From Kineosporiaceae bacterium (lineage in GTDB: Bacteria; Actinomycetota; Actinomycetes; Actinomycetales; Kineosporiaceae): a DNA stretch of 28,490 nt. The notes under the pieces are model-generated. The model did not search any database, was not told the DNA's origin, and saw nothing but the letters and a program-made list of their open reading frames with translations. The position numbers and the translations under genes were made by a program. The DNA lies in assembly GCA_016713225.1 (NCBI GenBank), contig JADJPO010000010.1:1-28490 (forward strand), given 5' to 3'. This document shows, piece after piece, positions 7,222 through 14,228 of the stretch (the stretch's first letter is position 1; the number at the start of each line of letters is the position of its first letter).

Positions 7222-8340
7222 ATGAGTGATCACCTCGACGACCTGCACGCGATCGTCCCGGCCGGGGGGGCCGGCACCAGACTGTGGCCCCTCTCGCGCT
7301 CCGGGCATCCGAAGTTCCTGCTCGACCTGACCGGGTCGGGTCGCAGCCTGATCCAGCAGACCTACGACCGGTTGGCGCCCCTGGCCGCCTCGGTGGTCGT
7401 GGTCACCGGGCAGGCCCACGCGGCGACCGTCGCCGACCAGCTGCCCGAGCTCGACGCCGGCGACCTGATCGCCGAGCCCTCGCCCCGTGACTCGGCGGCC
7501 GCCATCGGGCTGGCCGCCGCGGTGATCGCCGCCCGGTACCCGGGGGCGGTCGTGGGTTCCTTCGCCGCCGACCACGTGATCCGCGACGTGCCCGCGTTCC
7601 ACGCCGCCGTCCGCGAGGCGGTCGTGGTGGCCCGCGCCGGCGAGATCGTGACCATCGGCATCACCCCGACCGAGCCGTCGACCGCCTTCGGCTACATCCG
7701 CCCGGGTGCCCCGCTGGGACTGGACGGCGCGCCCTCGGCGGTGCGGGTGGACCGTTTCGTCGAGAAGCCGGACGCCGCCACCGCCGCCGGGTACCTCGTG
7801 CAGGGCTACCGCTGGAATGCCGGCATGTTCGTCGCCCGGGCCGAGGTGCTGCTGGCCGAGTTGGCCGAGCACCGGCCCGAGTTGCACGAGGGCCTGATCG
7901 AGATCGCCGCAGCCTGGGACACCCCCGAGCGGGCCGTCGCGCTCGACACGCTCTGGCCGACGCTCGAGAAGGTCGCCATCGACTACGCCGTGGCCGAACC
8001 CGCCGCGGACGCCGGGCGGGTGGCGGTGATCCCGGCCGACATCGGCTGGGACGACATCGGTGACTTCGCCTCGCTGGCGGGCTTGTTGACCCCGGCGGAC
8101 GGCGCGGACGAGACCGGCAACGAGTTGCGCCTGCTCGGTTCGGCCGATCAGGTGCTGGCGCAGGACAGTTCCGGGTTGGTGATCCCGCGCTCGGGCCGGC
8201 TGGTCGCCATCCTGGGGTTGGACGACGTGGTCGTGATCGACACCCCGGACGCCGTGCTGGTGACCACCCGCGCGCGCGCCCAGGAGGTCAAGTCGTTGGT
8301 GGCGCAGCTGCAGGCCCGGGCTCGGCTCGACCTGCTCTGA
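7222..8340 (+). CDS. manC: mannose-1-phosphate guanylyltransferase
   Basis: Makes GDP-mannose from mannose-1-phosphate and GTP, the donor for mannosylated glycolipids, glycoproteins and polysaccharide. It is 372 aa. The nucleotidyltransferase signature GGAGTRLWPLSR is at residues 15-26 and the product-binding segments FVEKPD and YRWNAGMF follow. SFAADHVIRD matches the metal-binding region, and the C-terminal ~70 residues are a left-handed-helix-like part (GSADQVLAQDSSGLVI). It lacks the isomerase domain of long bifunctional ManC/AlgA proteins, as is usual in actinobacteria. The ATG is 18 bp from the divergent carboxypeptidase start, and the stop is 1 bp from the convergent gene. The symbol is given by family; manB/manC naming varies. 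Confidence 0.92.
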   Translation: MSDHLDDLHAIVPAGGAGTRLWPLSRSGHPKFLLDLTGSGRSLIQQTYDRLAPLAASVVVVTGQAHAATVADQLPELDAGDLIAEPSPRDSAAAIGLAAAVIAARYPGAVVGSFAADHVIRDVPAFHAAVREAVVVARAGEIVTIGITPTEPSTAFGYIRPGAPLGLDGAPSAVRVDRFVEKPDAATAAGYLVQGYRWNAGMFVARAEVLLAELAEHRPELHEGLIEIAAAWDTPERAVALDTLWPTLEKVAIDYAVAEPAADAGRVAVIPADIGWDDIGDFASLAGLLTPADGADETGNELRLLGSADQVLAQDSSGLVIPRSGRLVAILGLDDVVVIDTPDAVLVTTRARAQEVKSLVAQLQARARLDLL

Positions 8341-8341
8341 C

Positions 8342-9727
8342 TCAGTTCTGCCCGATCGCCGCGACGGATCGCCGCAGCGGGCGCAGGTCGACCACCTCGA
8401 GCGATCGCCCACTGTCGGCGTCGACGACGTGGAGTTCTTCGCGGGTGGCGTGCAGCAGCCGGGTGCCGTCGGGGGACAGGGCGACCACGTGCGGGGCCGG
8501 GTGGTCCAAGAGCTCACGGACGACCTCCCCGCTCTCGTCCAGCAGCCGGAGCGGGTACTGCGATTCGAACCGATACTCGCGCGGGTCGTCCTCGTCGGGC
8601 TCCTGGCGCAGCAGGAATCGCCATCCCTGATCGGTGCGCGCGAAGCCTTCGAGGCGGACGCCCTCGAGCCGGCGAACGTCGAGCACGGCCGCGCCGGTGG
8701 CTGCCTCCCGGACGAAGCTGCCGCCGCCCCAGGCGTAGTGGCCGCAGGCACTGGCGGTGCGGTGCCAGGCCGGGTTGGGCAGGTGAGGGTCGGTCCAGCA
8801 GAAGGTGCCTGCGGCCAGGTCGACGACCACGGTGGCATCGATTCCGGGCACCGTGCCGGACGTGAACCGAGGCACCGCGTCGGTCAGCGGGCCGCTCAGC
8901 CAGCGCCGTTGCTCGAGGTCACGCACGTAGGCGACCGGCAGGAAGCCCCGCGCGTCCGCGCCACCGCCTCCCGGCACCAGCAGCAGCCGGCCTCGATCGC
9001 CACCCACGGCGCGCAACCCATTCGTGGCGAAGGCATCGCGGATCTCACCGGTCGCGCTCAGGACGAGGCTGGTTCGGGGGAACTGGACCAGGTACCCCTG
9101 CTGCAGGACCGCGCAGTCGACGGGCGTGAAGGCGTCGAGGTCCTCGGTCAGCTCGAGATAGAGGTCGGACGTAGCGGGCTCGCCCTGGGCGCCGCACCTC
9201 GGTGTCGACAGGTAGGCCGAGAAGTAGTACGGCGCCAGCTCGGACATCGGCTGCCATCGGGTCAGGGCCACTGTGTCGACACCATCACCGGCGGACTCCA
9301 GTACCTCCACGATCGCCTGGAGGTGTGCCCGAGCCTCCTGCTGGAGGAGGACCGGTGCGCCACGGCCCTGCCGCGCCGCGACGATCTGATCGATCCGCAG
9401 CACATCGGCGGCCGCGACGTCGGCCGCCGAGATCGGCGGGTCCAGGCGCTCACGTGGGTCACGCGGCACCTCGATCTCCTGGACGACGAGGTCGGCGGGC
9501 AGCAGGCCGGCCCCGGTGAACCGGCCGAACTCGTCGTGGGGGTAGGGACCCCGCTGCTGCGCGGGGTAGGCCTGGTCATAGGCCGCCTCGTCGAGGACTG
9601 CCCCTGAGCGCCAGGCCCGTCGGTGGTGGACGATGTCGACCACCTCGGCGAGGCTCAGACCGGTCCGCTGTGCGGCCGCGGCGCGGGCGCTGATCGGCAA
9701 GACGGAACAGGCCAACGGCAGTCTCAC
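8342..9727 (-). CDS. hypothetical protein with beta-propeller-like C-terminus (461 aa)
   Basis: Not recognised. From the GTG at 9727 it is 461 aa, without an obvious membrane segment. Residues ~1-190 are mixed alpha/beta and Asp/Glu-rich, with many aromatic residues in the middle. The second half has short beta-strand repeats of WD40/propeller style, clearest near the end (HVVALSPDGTRLLHATREELHVVDADSGR). A glycine run, VPGGGGADARG, sits near residue 260. GGGGGG lies 4 nt before the GTG and may serve as a weak Shine-Dalgarno. Codon use matches its neighbours, it ends 1 bp from the convergent manC stop, and no competing frame looks like a gene, so it is probably real. Confidence 0.75.
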   Translation of the reverse strand: MRLPLACSVLPISARAAAAQRTGLSLAEVVDIVHHRRAWRSGAVLDEAAYDQAYPAQQRGPYPHDEFGRFTGAGLLPADLVVQEIEVPRDPRERLDPPISAADVAAADVLRIDQIVAARQGRGAPVLLQQEARAHLQAIVEVLESAGDGVDTVALTRWQPMSELAPYYFSAYLSTPRCGAQGEPATSDLYLELTEDLDAFTPVDCAVLQQGYLVQFPRTSLVLSATGEIRDAFATNGLRAVGGDRGRLLLVPGGGGADARGFLPVAYVRDLEQRRWLSGPLTDAVPRFTSGTVPGIDATVVVDLAAGTFCWTDPHLPNPAWHRTASACGHYAWGGGSFVREAATGAAVLDVRRLEGVRLEGFARTDQGWRFLLRQEPDEDDPREYRFESQYPLRLLDESGEVVRELLDHPAPHVVALSPDGTRLLHATREELHVVDADSGRSLEVVDLRPLRRSVAAIGQN

Positions 9728-9784
9728 GACACCCCCCGGGTGATGACCGATCAGGTAGCTCCGAGGTACCGAACCGTGCCCGTG

Positions 9785-9828
9785 GAGCAGGTGTCAAGCG
9801 GGTGTCGAGCAGGTGTCGAGCAGGTCGG
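9785..9828. repeat. 11-bp tandem repeats (about four units)
   Basis: GAGCAGGTGTC at 9785-9795 is followed by AAGCGGGTGTC, GAGCAGGTGTC and a partial GAGCAGGTCGG. The period of 11 bp is close to one helical turn. It lies in the 230-bp divergent region between the 461-aa gene and the mutase gene, and could be a cooperative binding site or a slippage repeat. Confidence 0.75.
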
Positions 9829-9903
9829 GGTCCGGCACCGGGGGCTCGAGACCGTGTGACCCGTTGCACCAGTGGTCCCGGGCCGGGTGTGCACCGGCCT
9901 GGG

Positions 9904-9952
9904 TAGCCTCGTGCGCAGGGTGTCCACCCCGATGAGCGTGACCTTCAGGAGG
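9904..9952 (+). promoter_or_regulatory. candidate -10 (TAGCCT) and strong ribosome binding site of the mutase gene
   Basis: TAGCCT at 9904-9909 fits TAnnnT and would start an mRNA with a leader of about 40 nt. AGGAGG at 9947-9952, 5 nt before the ATG, is a perfect Shine-Dalgarno, in contrast to the leaderless-looking genes elsewhere in the window. Confidence 0.5.
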
Positions 9953-9957
9953 CGGCG

Positions 9958-11565
9958 ATGGGCGAGACAGCGGCGAGCACCACGGCAGGGAGCCAGACCG
10001 AGTCGGGCCTGCCCATGAAGCCGCTCTACGGGCCCGACGACCTCGACGGGTTCGACGCCGACGCCGCCCTCGGGGTACCGGGTAAGTACCCGTACACCCG
10101 TGGCCCGTACCCCTCGATGTACACCGGCCGGCCCTGGACCATGCGCCAGTACGCCGGGTTCGGCAACGCCCGGGAGTCCAACGCCCGTTACCACCAGCTG
10201 GTCAACGCCGGCACCGGTGGGCTGAGTGTGGCCTTCGACCTGCCCACCCAGATGGGGTACGACTCCGATGACCCGATGGTCAGCGGCGAGGTCGGCAAGG
10301 TCGGCGTGGCGATCGACTCGGTCGACGACATGCTCACCCTGTTCGGCGGCCTCCCGCTCGACACGGTGTCGACCTCGATGACGATCAACGCGCCGGCCGC
10401 CGTCCTGCTGTTGATGTACCAGCTGGTCGCCGAGGAGCAGGGCGCCGACCCGACCAAGCTGGCCGGCACAATCCAGAACGACGTGCTCAAGGAGTACATC
10501 GCCCGCGGCACCTACATCTTCCCGCCGAAGGCCTCGCTGCGGTTGATCAGCGACATCTTCGCCTACTGCAAGAACGAGTTGCCGCGCTGGAACACCATTT
10601 CGATCTCGGGTTACCACATGGCCGAGGCCGGGGCGACGCCGGCGCAGGAGATCGCCTTCACGCTGGCGAACGCCAAGGAGTACGTGCGTGCCGCACAGGC
10701 CGTGGGCCTGAGCGTGGACGACATCGGCCCGCGGCTGTCGTTCTTCTTCGTGGCCCGCACCACGCTGCTGGAGGAGATCGCCAAGTTCCGGGCCGCCCGC
10801 CGGGTGTGGGCGCGGATCGTGCGCGAGGAGTTCGGCTCGACCAACCCCAAGAGCCAGATGCTGCGCTTCCACACCCAGACCGCCGGCGTCCAGCTCACCG
10901 CCCAGCAGCCCGAGGTGAACCTGGTGCGGGTGGCGCTGCAGGGCCTCGGCGCCGTCCTGGGTGGAACCCAGAGCCTGCACACCAACAGCTACGACGAGGC
11001 CATCGCGCTGCCGACCGAGAAAGCGGCCCGGCTCGCGCTGCGCACCCAGCAGGTCATCGCCTACGAGACCGACGTCTGCAAGACCGTCGACCCGTTCGCC
11101 GGCTCCTACGCCATCGAGGCGATGACCGACGAGCTCGAGGCCGCGATCGTCGACCTGATCAACCAGGTCGAGGAACGTGGCGGGGCCGTGGCGGCCATCG
11201 AGCAGGGCTTCCAGAAGAACGAGATCGAGCGGTCGGCGTACGAGGTGGCCAAGCAGATCGACTCCACCGAGCGCACCGTCGTCGGCGTGAACGCCTACAC
11301 CATCGACGCCGAGGAGCCCTACGAGCCGCTACGGGTCGACCCGGCGATCGAGGCCGAGCAGCGTGACGCGCTGACCCGGTTGCGGGCCAACCGCGACCAG
11401 GCTGCCGTGGACGCCGCGATGGCTGCCTTGAAGACGGCCGCCGAGGGCACCGACAACCTGCTCTACCCGATGAAGCAGGCGCTCGCCGCCCGCGCCACCA
11501 TCGGCGAGGTGTGCAACGCGCTGCGCGGGGTCTGGGGCACCTACGTGCCGCACGACAAGTTCTGA
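9958..11565 (+). CDS. acyl-CoA mutase large subunit, methylmalonyl-CoA mutase type (no B12 domain)
   Basis: Catalytic TIM-barrel subunit of an adenosylcobalamin-dependent mutase (535 aa); the best guess is methylmalonyl-CoA to succinyl-CoA. Family segments: PYTRGPYPSMYTGRPWTMRQYAGF, GGLSVAFDLPTQMGYDSD, AGTIQNDVLKEY, WNTISISGYHMAEAGA and GTQSLHTNSYDEAIALPT. Tyr65 (RQYAG), Arg183 (ARGTY), Tyr219 and His220 correspond, with a constant offset of 24, to Tyr89, Arg207, Tyr243 and His244 of the Propionibacterium enzyme. Tyr65 argues for methylmalonyl-CoA rather than isobutyryl- or 2-hydroxyisobutyryl-CoA. The protein ends at YVPHDKF with no C-terminal cobalamin-binding domain, so it needs a separate small subunit, which is not in the window. 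Start ATG with AGGAGG. Confidence 0.9.
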   Translation: MGETAASTTAGSQTESGLPMKPLYGPDDLDGFDADAALGVPGKYPYTRGPYPSMYTGRPWTMRQYAGFGNARESNARYHQLVNAGTGGLSVAFDLPTQMGYDSDDPMVSGEVGKVGVAIDSVDDMLTLFGGLPLDTVSTSMTINAPAAVLLLMYQLVAEEQGADPTKLAGTIQNDVLKEYIARGTYIFPPKASLRLISDIFAYCKNELPRWNTISISGYHMAEAGATPAQEIAFTLANAKEYVRAAQAVGLSVDDIGPRLSFFFVARTTLLEEIAKFRAARRVWARIVREEFGSTNPKSQMLRFHTQTAGVQLTAQQPEVNLVRVALQGLGAVLGGTQSLHTNSYDEAIALPTEKAARLALRTQQVIAYETDVCKTVDPFAGSYAIEAMTDELEAAIVDLINQVEERGGAVAAIEQGFQKNEIERSAYEVAKQIDSTERTVVGVNAYTIDAEEPYEPLRVDPAIEAEQRDALTRLRANRDQAAVDAAMAALKTAAEGTDNLLYPMKQALAARATIGEVCNALRGVWGTYVPHDKF

Positions 11566-11580
11566 CGCCCGCCGCGCCGT

Positions 11581-11651
11581 CCATGATCACCGTTTGGAAT
11601 CCGGATTCGGGAAGAAGACCCGACAATCGGCATCCCAAACGGTGATCATGG
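11581..11651. repeat. palindromic element with ATGATCAC ends
   Basis: A perfect 17-bp inverted repeat (11581-11597 and 11635-11651, outer sequence CCATGATCAC) encloses 37 nt with a small inner dyad TCGGG/CCCGA. It starts 15 bp after the mutase stop codon, so it could terminate that transcript, but there is no T-run. It shares the TGATCA core with the elements at 1901 and 20693. Confidence 0.8.
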
Positions 11652-11714
11652 GTTTCGGCAGAACGGGGGAGGGCCGTCCGGGGCGAAGCGGACGTATCCG
11701 CAGCGATCCGGGGC

Positions 11715-11720
11715 TACCGT
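11715..11720 (+). promoter_or_regulatory. -10 box (TACCGT) for the M20 gene, leaderless type
   Basis: TACCGT ends 8 nt before the GTG at 11729, with no Shine-Dalgarno between. The same hexamer stands in the same place before the oxidoreductase gene at 20820. Confidence 0.45.
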
Positions 11721-11728
11721 GGGTCTGC

Positions 11729-12919
11729 GTGGAGCACCCTCGCTTGAGCTCGTTGTTCGAGTACCTCGCCGATGAACTCGTGGCGTTCCGGCGTGACCTG
11801 CACGCCCACCCCGAGATCGGTCACACCGAGTACCGCTCGACTCAACGCGTGGCGGAGCGGCTGACCCGCGCCGGGCTGGAGCCGCAGCTGTTGCCGGGCA
11901 CCGGATTGATCTGTGACATCGGCGAACCCGGACGGCGCACCATCGCGTTGCGGGCCGATCTGGACGCGCTGCCGCTGCCCGAGGAGACCGGACTGCCGTT
12001 CGCCTCGACCGTCGAGGGGGTCTGCCACGCGTGCGGGCACGACGTCCACACCGCCGCCCTGCTGGGTGCCGCCCTGGTGCTCTCGGAGCTGGAGGCCTCC
12101 GGCCGGTTACCCGGCCGGGTGCGGTTGATCTTCCAGCCCGCCGAGGAGGTCAACCCCGGTGGCGCTCTCACCGTGATCGCCAACGGCGGCCTGGACGACG
12201 TCGAGCGCGCCTATGCCCTGCACTGCGACCCGGCCCGCGACGTCGGGGTGATCGGGGTGCGGGGCGGACCGATCACCTCGGCGTCCGACTCGATCCTGGT
12301 GCGTCTGGACGGACCCGGCGGGCACACCTCGCGGCCGCATGTCACCGGCGACCTGGTGTTCGCCCTGGCCCAGGTGGTCACCCAGGTGCCGGCGATCCTG
12401 AGTCGTCGCCTCGACCCGCGTGCCGGGATCGCCATGGTGTGGGGCCGGATCCGCGCCGGCGGAGCACCGAACGCCATTCCGCGGTTCGGCGAGGTGGCCG
12501 GCACCTTCCGCTGCCTCGACACCGCCGTCTGGGCGCGCGCCGGGTCGTTGATCACCGATGCGGTCCACGAGGTGGTGGCCCCGTACGGGGTGCGCGCCGA
12601 GGTGACCCACACGCGCGGCGTCCCACCGACGGTCAACGACGCGGACGCCGTCCTGCTGGTCGAGGAGGCGGTGCAGGCCGAGTTGGGCGAGGGCAGCGTG
12701 GTGCTCGCCGAACAGTCGCTCGGTGGGGAGGACTTCGCCTGGATGCTCGAGAAGGTGCCCGGCGCGATGATGCGCCTGGGTACCCGGACGCCGGGTGGAC
12801 GCACCTATGACCTGCACCAGGGCGACCTCGTGGTCGACGAGCGGGCGATCACCATCGGTGCCCGGGTGCTCACGGCGATCGCCGTGAACGACCTCGGTCG
12901 GTTTCGCGCCCAGCCCTAG
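11729..12919 (+). CDS. M20-family amidohydrolase / metallopeptidase
   Basis: A zinc-dependent hydrolase of N-acyl amino acids or similar amides (hippurate hydrolase / IAA-amino-acid hydrolase type), cytoplasmic, 396 aa from the GTG at 11729. Metal-site motifs: LRADLDALPLPEETGLPF, HACGHDVHTAA (Cys102, His104, His107), PAEE (Glu139/Glu140), LHCDP (His165) and the C-terminal DLHQGDLVVDE. The bacterial-exosortase-like dimerisation lid lies at ~180-290 (GPGGHTSRPH). The frame is open back to 11594, but that part runs through the palindrome and has no homology-like content; VEHPRLSSLFEYLADELVAF is the natural start, supported by a TACCGT box 8 nt upstream. The substrate is unknown. Placement before a nucleoside operon may be incidental. 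Confidence 0.9.
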   Translation: MEHPRLSSLFEYLADELVAFRRDLHAHPEIGHTEYRSTQRVAERLTRAGLEPQLLPGTGLICDIGEPGRRTIALRADLDALPLPEETGLPFASTVEGVCHACGHDVHTAALLGAALVLSELEASGRLPGRVRLIFQPAEEVNPGGALTVIANGGLDDVERAYALHCDPARDVGVIGVRGGPITSASDSILVRLDGPGGHTSRPHVTGDLVFALAQVVTQVPAILSRRLDPRAGIAMVWGRIRAGGAPNAIPRFGEVAGTFRCLDTAVWARAGSLITDAVHEVVAPYGVRAEVTHTRGVPPTVNDADAVLLVEEAVQAELGEGSVVLAEQSLGGEDFAWMLEKVPGAMMRLGTRTPGGRTYDLHQGDLVVDERAITIGARVLTAIAVNDLGRFRAQP

Positions 12920-12991
12920 GCGCACCCAAAGATCCGATCACGTTTCGGACACCACCTGCAGGGCTGGGCATCTGGGCCTCAGGTGAGCAGC

Positions 12992-13058
12992 TAGTGTGCT
13001 GAGCATTCATGGCCCAGTACCCATCCGGGTACGCCAGGGCACACGAGATCGAAGGAGA
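12992..13058 (+). promoter_or_regulatory. candidate promoter -10 (TAGTGT) and Shine-Dalgarno of the nucleoside transport operon
   Basis: TAGTGT at 12992-12997 fits TAnnnT and would give a leader of about 60 nt. AAGGAGA at 13052-13058 lies 5 nt before the TTG at 13064 and decides that unusual start codon. Confidence 0.45.
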
Positions 13059-13063
13059 CACCC

Positions 13064-14125
13064 TTGCGCCGGGTGACCAGTCTGGTCGCGGTAATGGCCG
13101 CGGCAACCATGGCTCTCGCTGCGTGTGGCGGCGATTCAGGTAGTTCGACGTCCACGGCATCCAGTGGCGGTTCCAGCAGCGCCGCCGGTGGTGGCGAGAA
13201 GATCAAGGTCGGCCTCGCCTACGACATCGGCGGGCGTGGTGACAAGTCGTTCAACGACTCCGCTGCGGCAGGCCTCGACAAGGCCAAGGCCGATCTGGGC
13301 GTCGAGTTCAAGGAACTGTCGGCCACCCAGGGTGAGACCGACGCCGACAAGGAGGCCCGGCTCAAGCTGCTGGCCCAGGGCGGGTACAACCCGGTCATCG
13401 CGGTCGGCTTCCTGTACGGCGGCGCCATGAAGAAGGTGGCGGCAGCCTTCCCGAAGACCCAGTTCGCCATCATCGACTCGGTCGTCGACGGCGCCACCAA
13501 TGTGACCGGCCTGACCTTCGCCGAGAACGAGGGCTCCTACCTGGTGGGTGTCGCCGCGGCGCTGAAGAGCAAGTCCGGCAACGTGGGCTTCATCGGCGGT
13601 TGTGACATCTCGCTGCTGCAGAAGTTCGAGGTGGGCTTCATCGCCGGTGCCAAGTCGGTCAAGGCCGACATCAAGATCCAGTCGAAGTACCTGTCGTTGC
13701 CGCCGGACTGCAAGGGCTTCAACGACCCGGCTGCGGGTGCCGAGACCGCGAACGGCATGTACGACGCCGGCGCTGACGTCATCTTCGCCGCGGCAGGCGG
13801 CTCCGGTACGGGCGTGTTCCAGTCCGCCAAGGCCAAGAGCAAGCTGGCCATCGGTGTCGACAGCGACCAGTACGAGAGCGCTGCAGCCGACCTCAAGCCG
13901 GTCATCATGACCTCGATGCTCAAGCGCGTCGACGTCGCGGTGTTCGACTTCATCAAGTCGGCTCAGGCCGGCACCCCGCTGACGGGTGTGCAGACCTTCG
14001 ACCTGAAGAAGGACGGCGTGGGGTACTCGACCAGCGGCGGCCAGGTGGACGACATCAAGGACAAGCTGGAAGCGGCCAAGACCCAGATCACCTCTGGCTC
14101 GGTCAAGGTTCCCGACAAGAAGTGA
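13064..14125 (+). CDS. BMP/PnrA-family nucleoside-binding lipoprotein of ABC transporter
   Basis: The extracellular substrate-binding lipoprotein of a nucleoside importer (353 aa). A TTG start is chosen because AAGGAGA lies 5 nt upstream and the signal peptide begins there: MRRVTSLVAVMAAATMALAAC, with lipobox LAAC and lipidated Cys21. A Ser/Thr/Gly/Ala-rich linker runs to ~44. BMP-family segments follow: KVGLAYDIGGRGDKSFNDSA, KLLAQGGYNPVIAVGF, NVTGLTFAENEGSYLVGVAAAL, GFIGGCDI, DVIFAAAGGSGTGVFQSAK and AIGVDSDQYES. PnrA, BmpA and NupN-type relatives bind purine or pyrimidine nucleosides. First gene of an operon with ATPase, two permeases, cytidine deaminase and thymidine phosphorylase, which strongly supports nucleosides as ligand. 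Confidence 0.93.
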   Translation: MRRVTSLVAVMAAATMALAACGGDSGSSTSTASSGGSSSAAGGGEKIKVGLAYDIGGRGDKSFNDSAAAGLDKAKADLGVEFKELSATQGETDADKEARLKLLAQGGYNPVIAVGFLYGGAMKKVAAAFPKTQFAIIDSVVDGATNVTGLTFAENEGSYLVGVAAALKSKSGNVGFIGGCDISLLQKFEVGFIAGAKSVKADIKIQSKYLSLPPDCKGFNDPAAGAETANGMYDAGADVIFAAAGGSGTGVFQSAKAKSKLAIGVDSDQYESAAADLKPVIMTSMLKRVDVAVFDFIKSAQAGTPLTGVQTFDLKKDGVGYSTSGGQVDDIKDKLEAAKTQITSGSVKVPDKK

Positions 14126-14135
14126 CCGTGTTGGT

Positions 14136-14203
14136 CTGACCTGAAGGTCAGTCCAGCCCCGGACGGGCTCGGGGGGACGCTAGCGTTCCCCCGAGCCCGT
14201 CCG
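14136..14203 (+). terminator. tandem hairpins between lipoprotein and ATPase genes (attenuator or partial terminator)
   Basis: A small hairpin CTGACC-TGAA-GGTCAG (14136-14151) is followed by a very strong one with a perfect 16-bp stem (14160-14175 and 14188-14203). Its 12-nt loop contains the self-complementary ACGCTAGCGT, so the stem can extend almost to the tip. The tail TCGTTCTCG is only weakly T-rich. It lies between the binding protein and the rest of its operon, where partial termination would give excess binding protein. Confidence 0.75.
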
Positions 14204-14228
14204 TCGTTCTCGCAGGAGGCAGGCGTTC

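Noticed and set aside
7204..8838. Long open frame on the minus strand that continues upstream of the carboxypeptidase (nearly 1000 codons in all)
   Set aside because: It is antisense shadow of the guanylyltransferase and the next gene; the signal peptide starts at 7203 and the upstream part has no protein-like features.
9728..9957. Possible cobalamin riboswitch near the B12-dependent mutase
   Set aside because: On the minus strand there is loose similarity (GGTGC, GGGA, GGTGCAA), but no B12 box, wrong strand for the mutase, and a mutase leader of only about 40 nt.
11594..11728. Upstream extension of the M20 gene
   Set aside because: The frame runs through the palindrome and has no homology-like content; the GTG at 11729 with a TACCGT box fits better.
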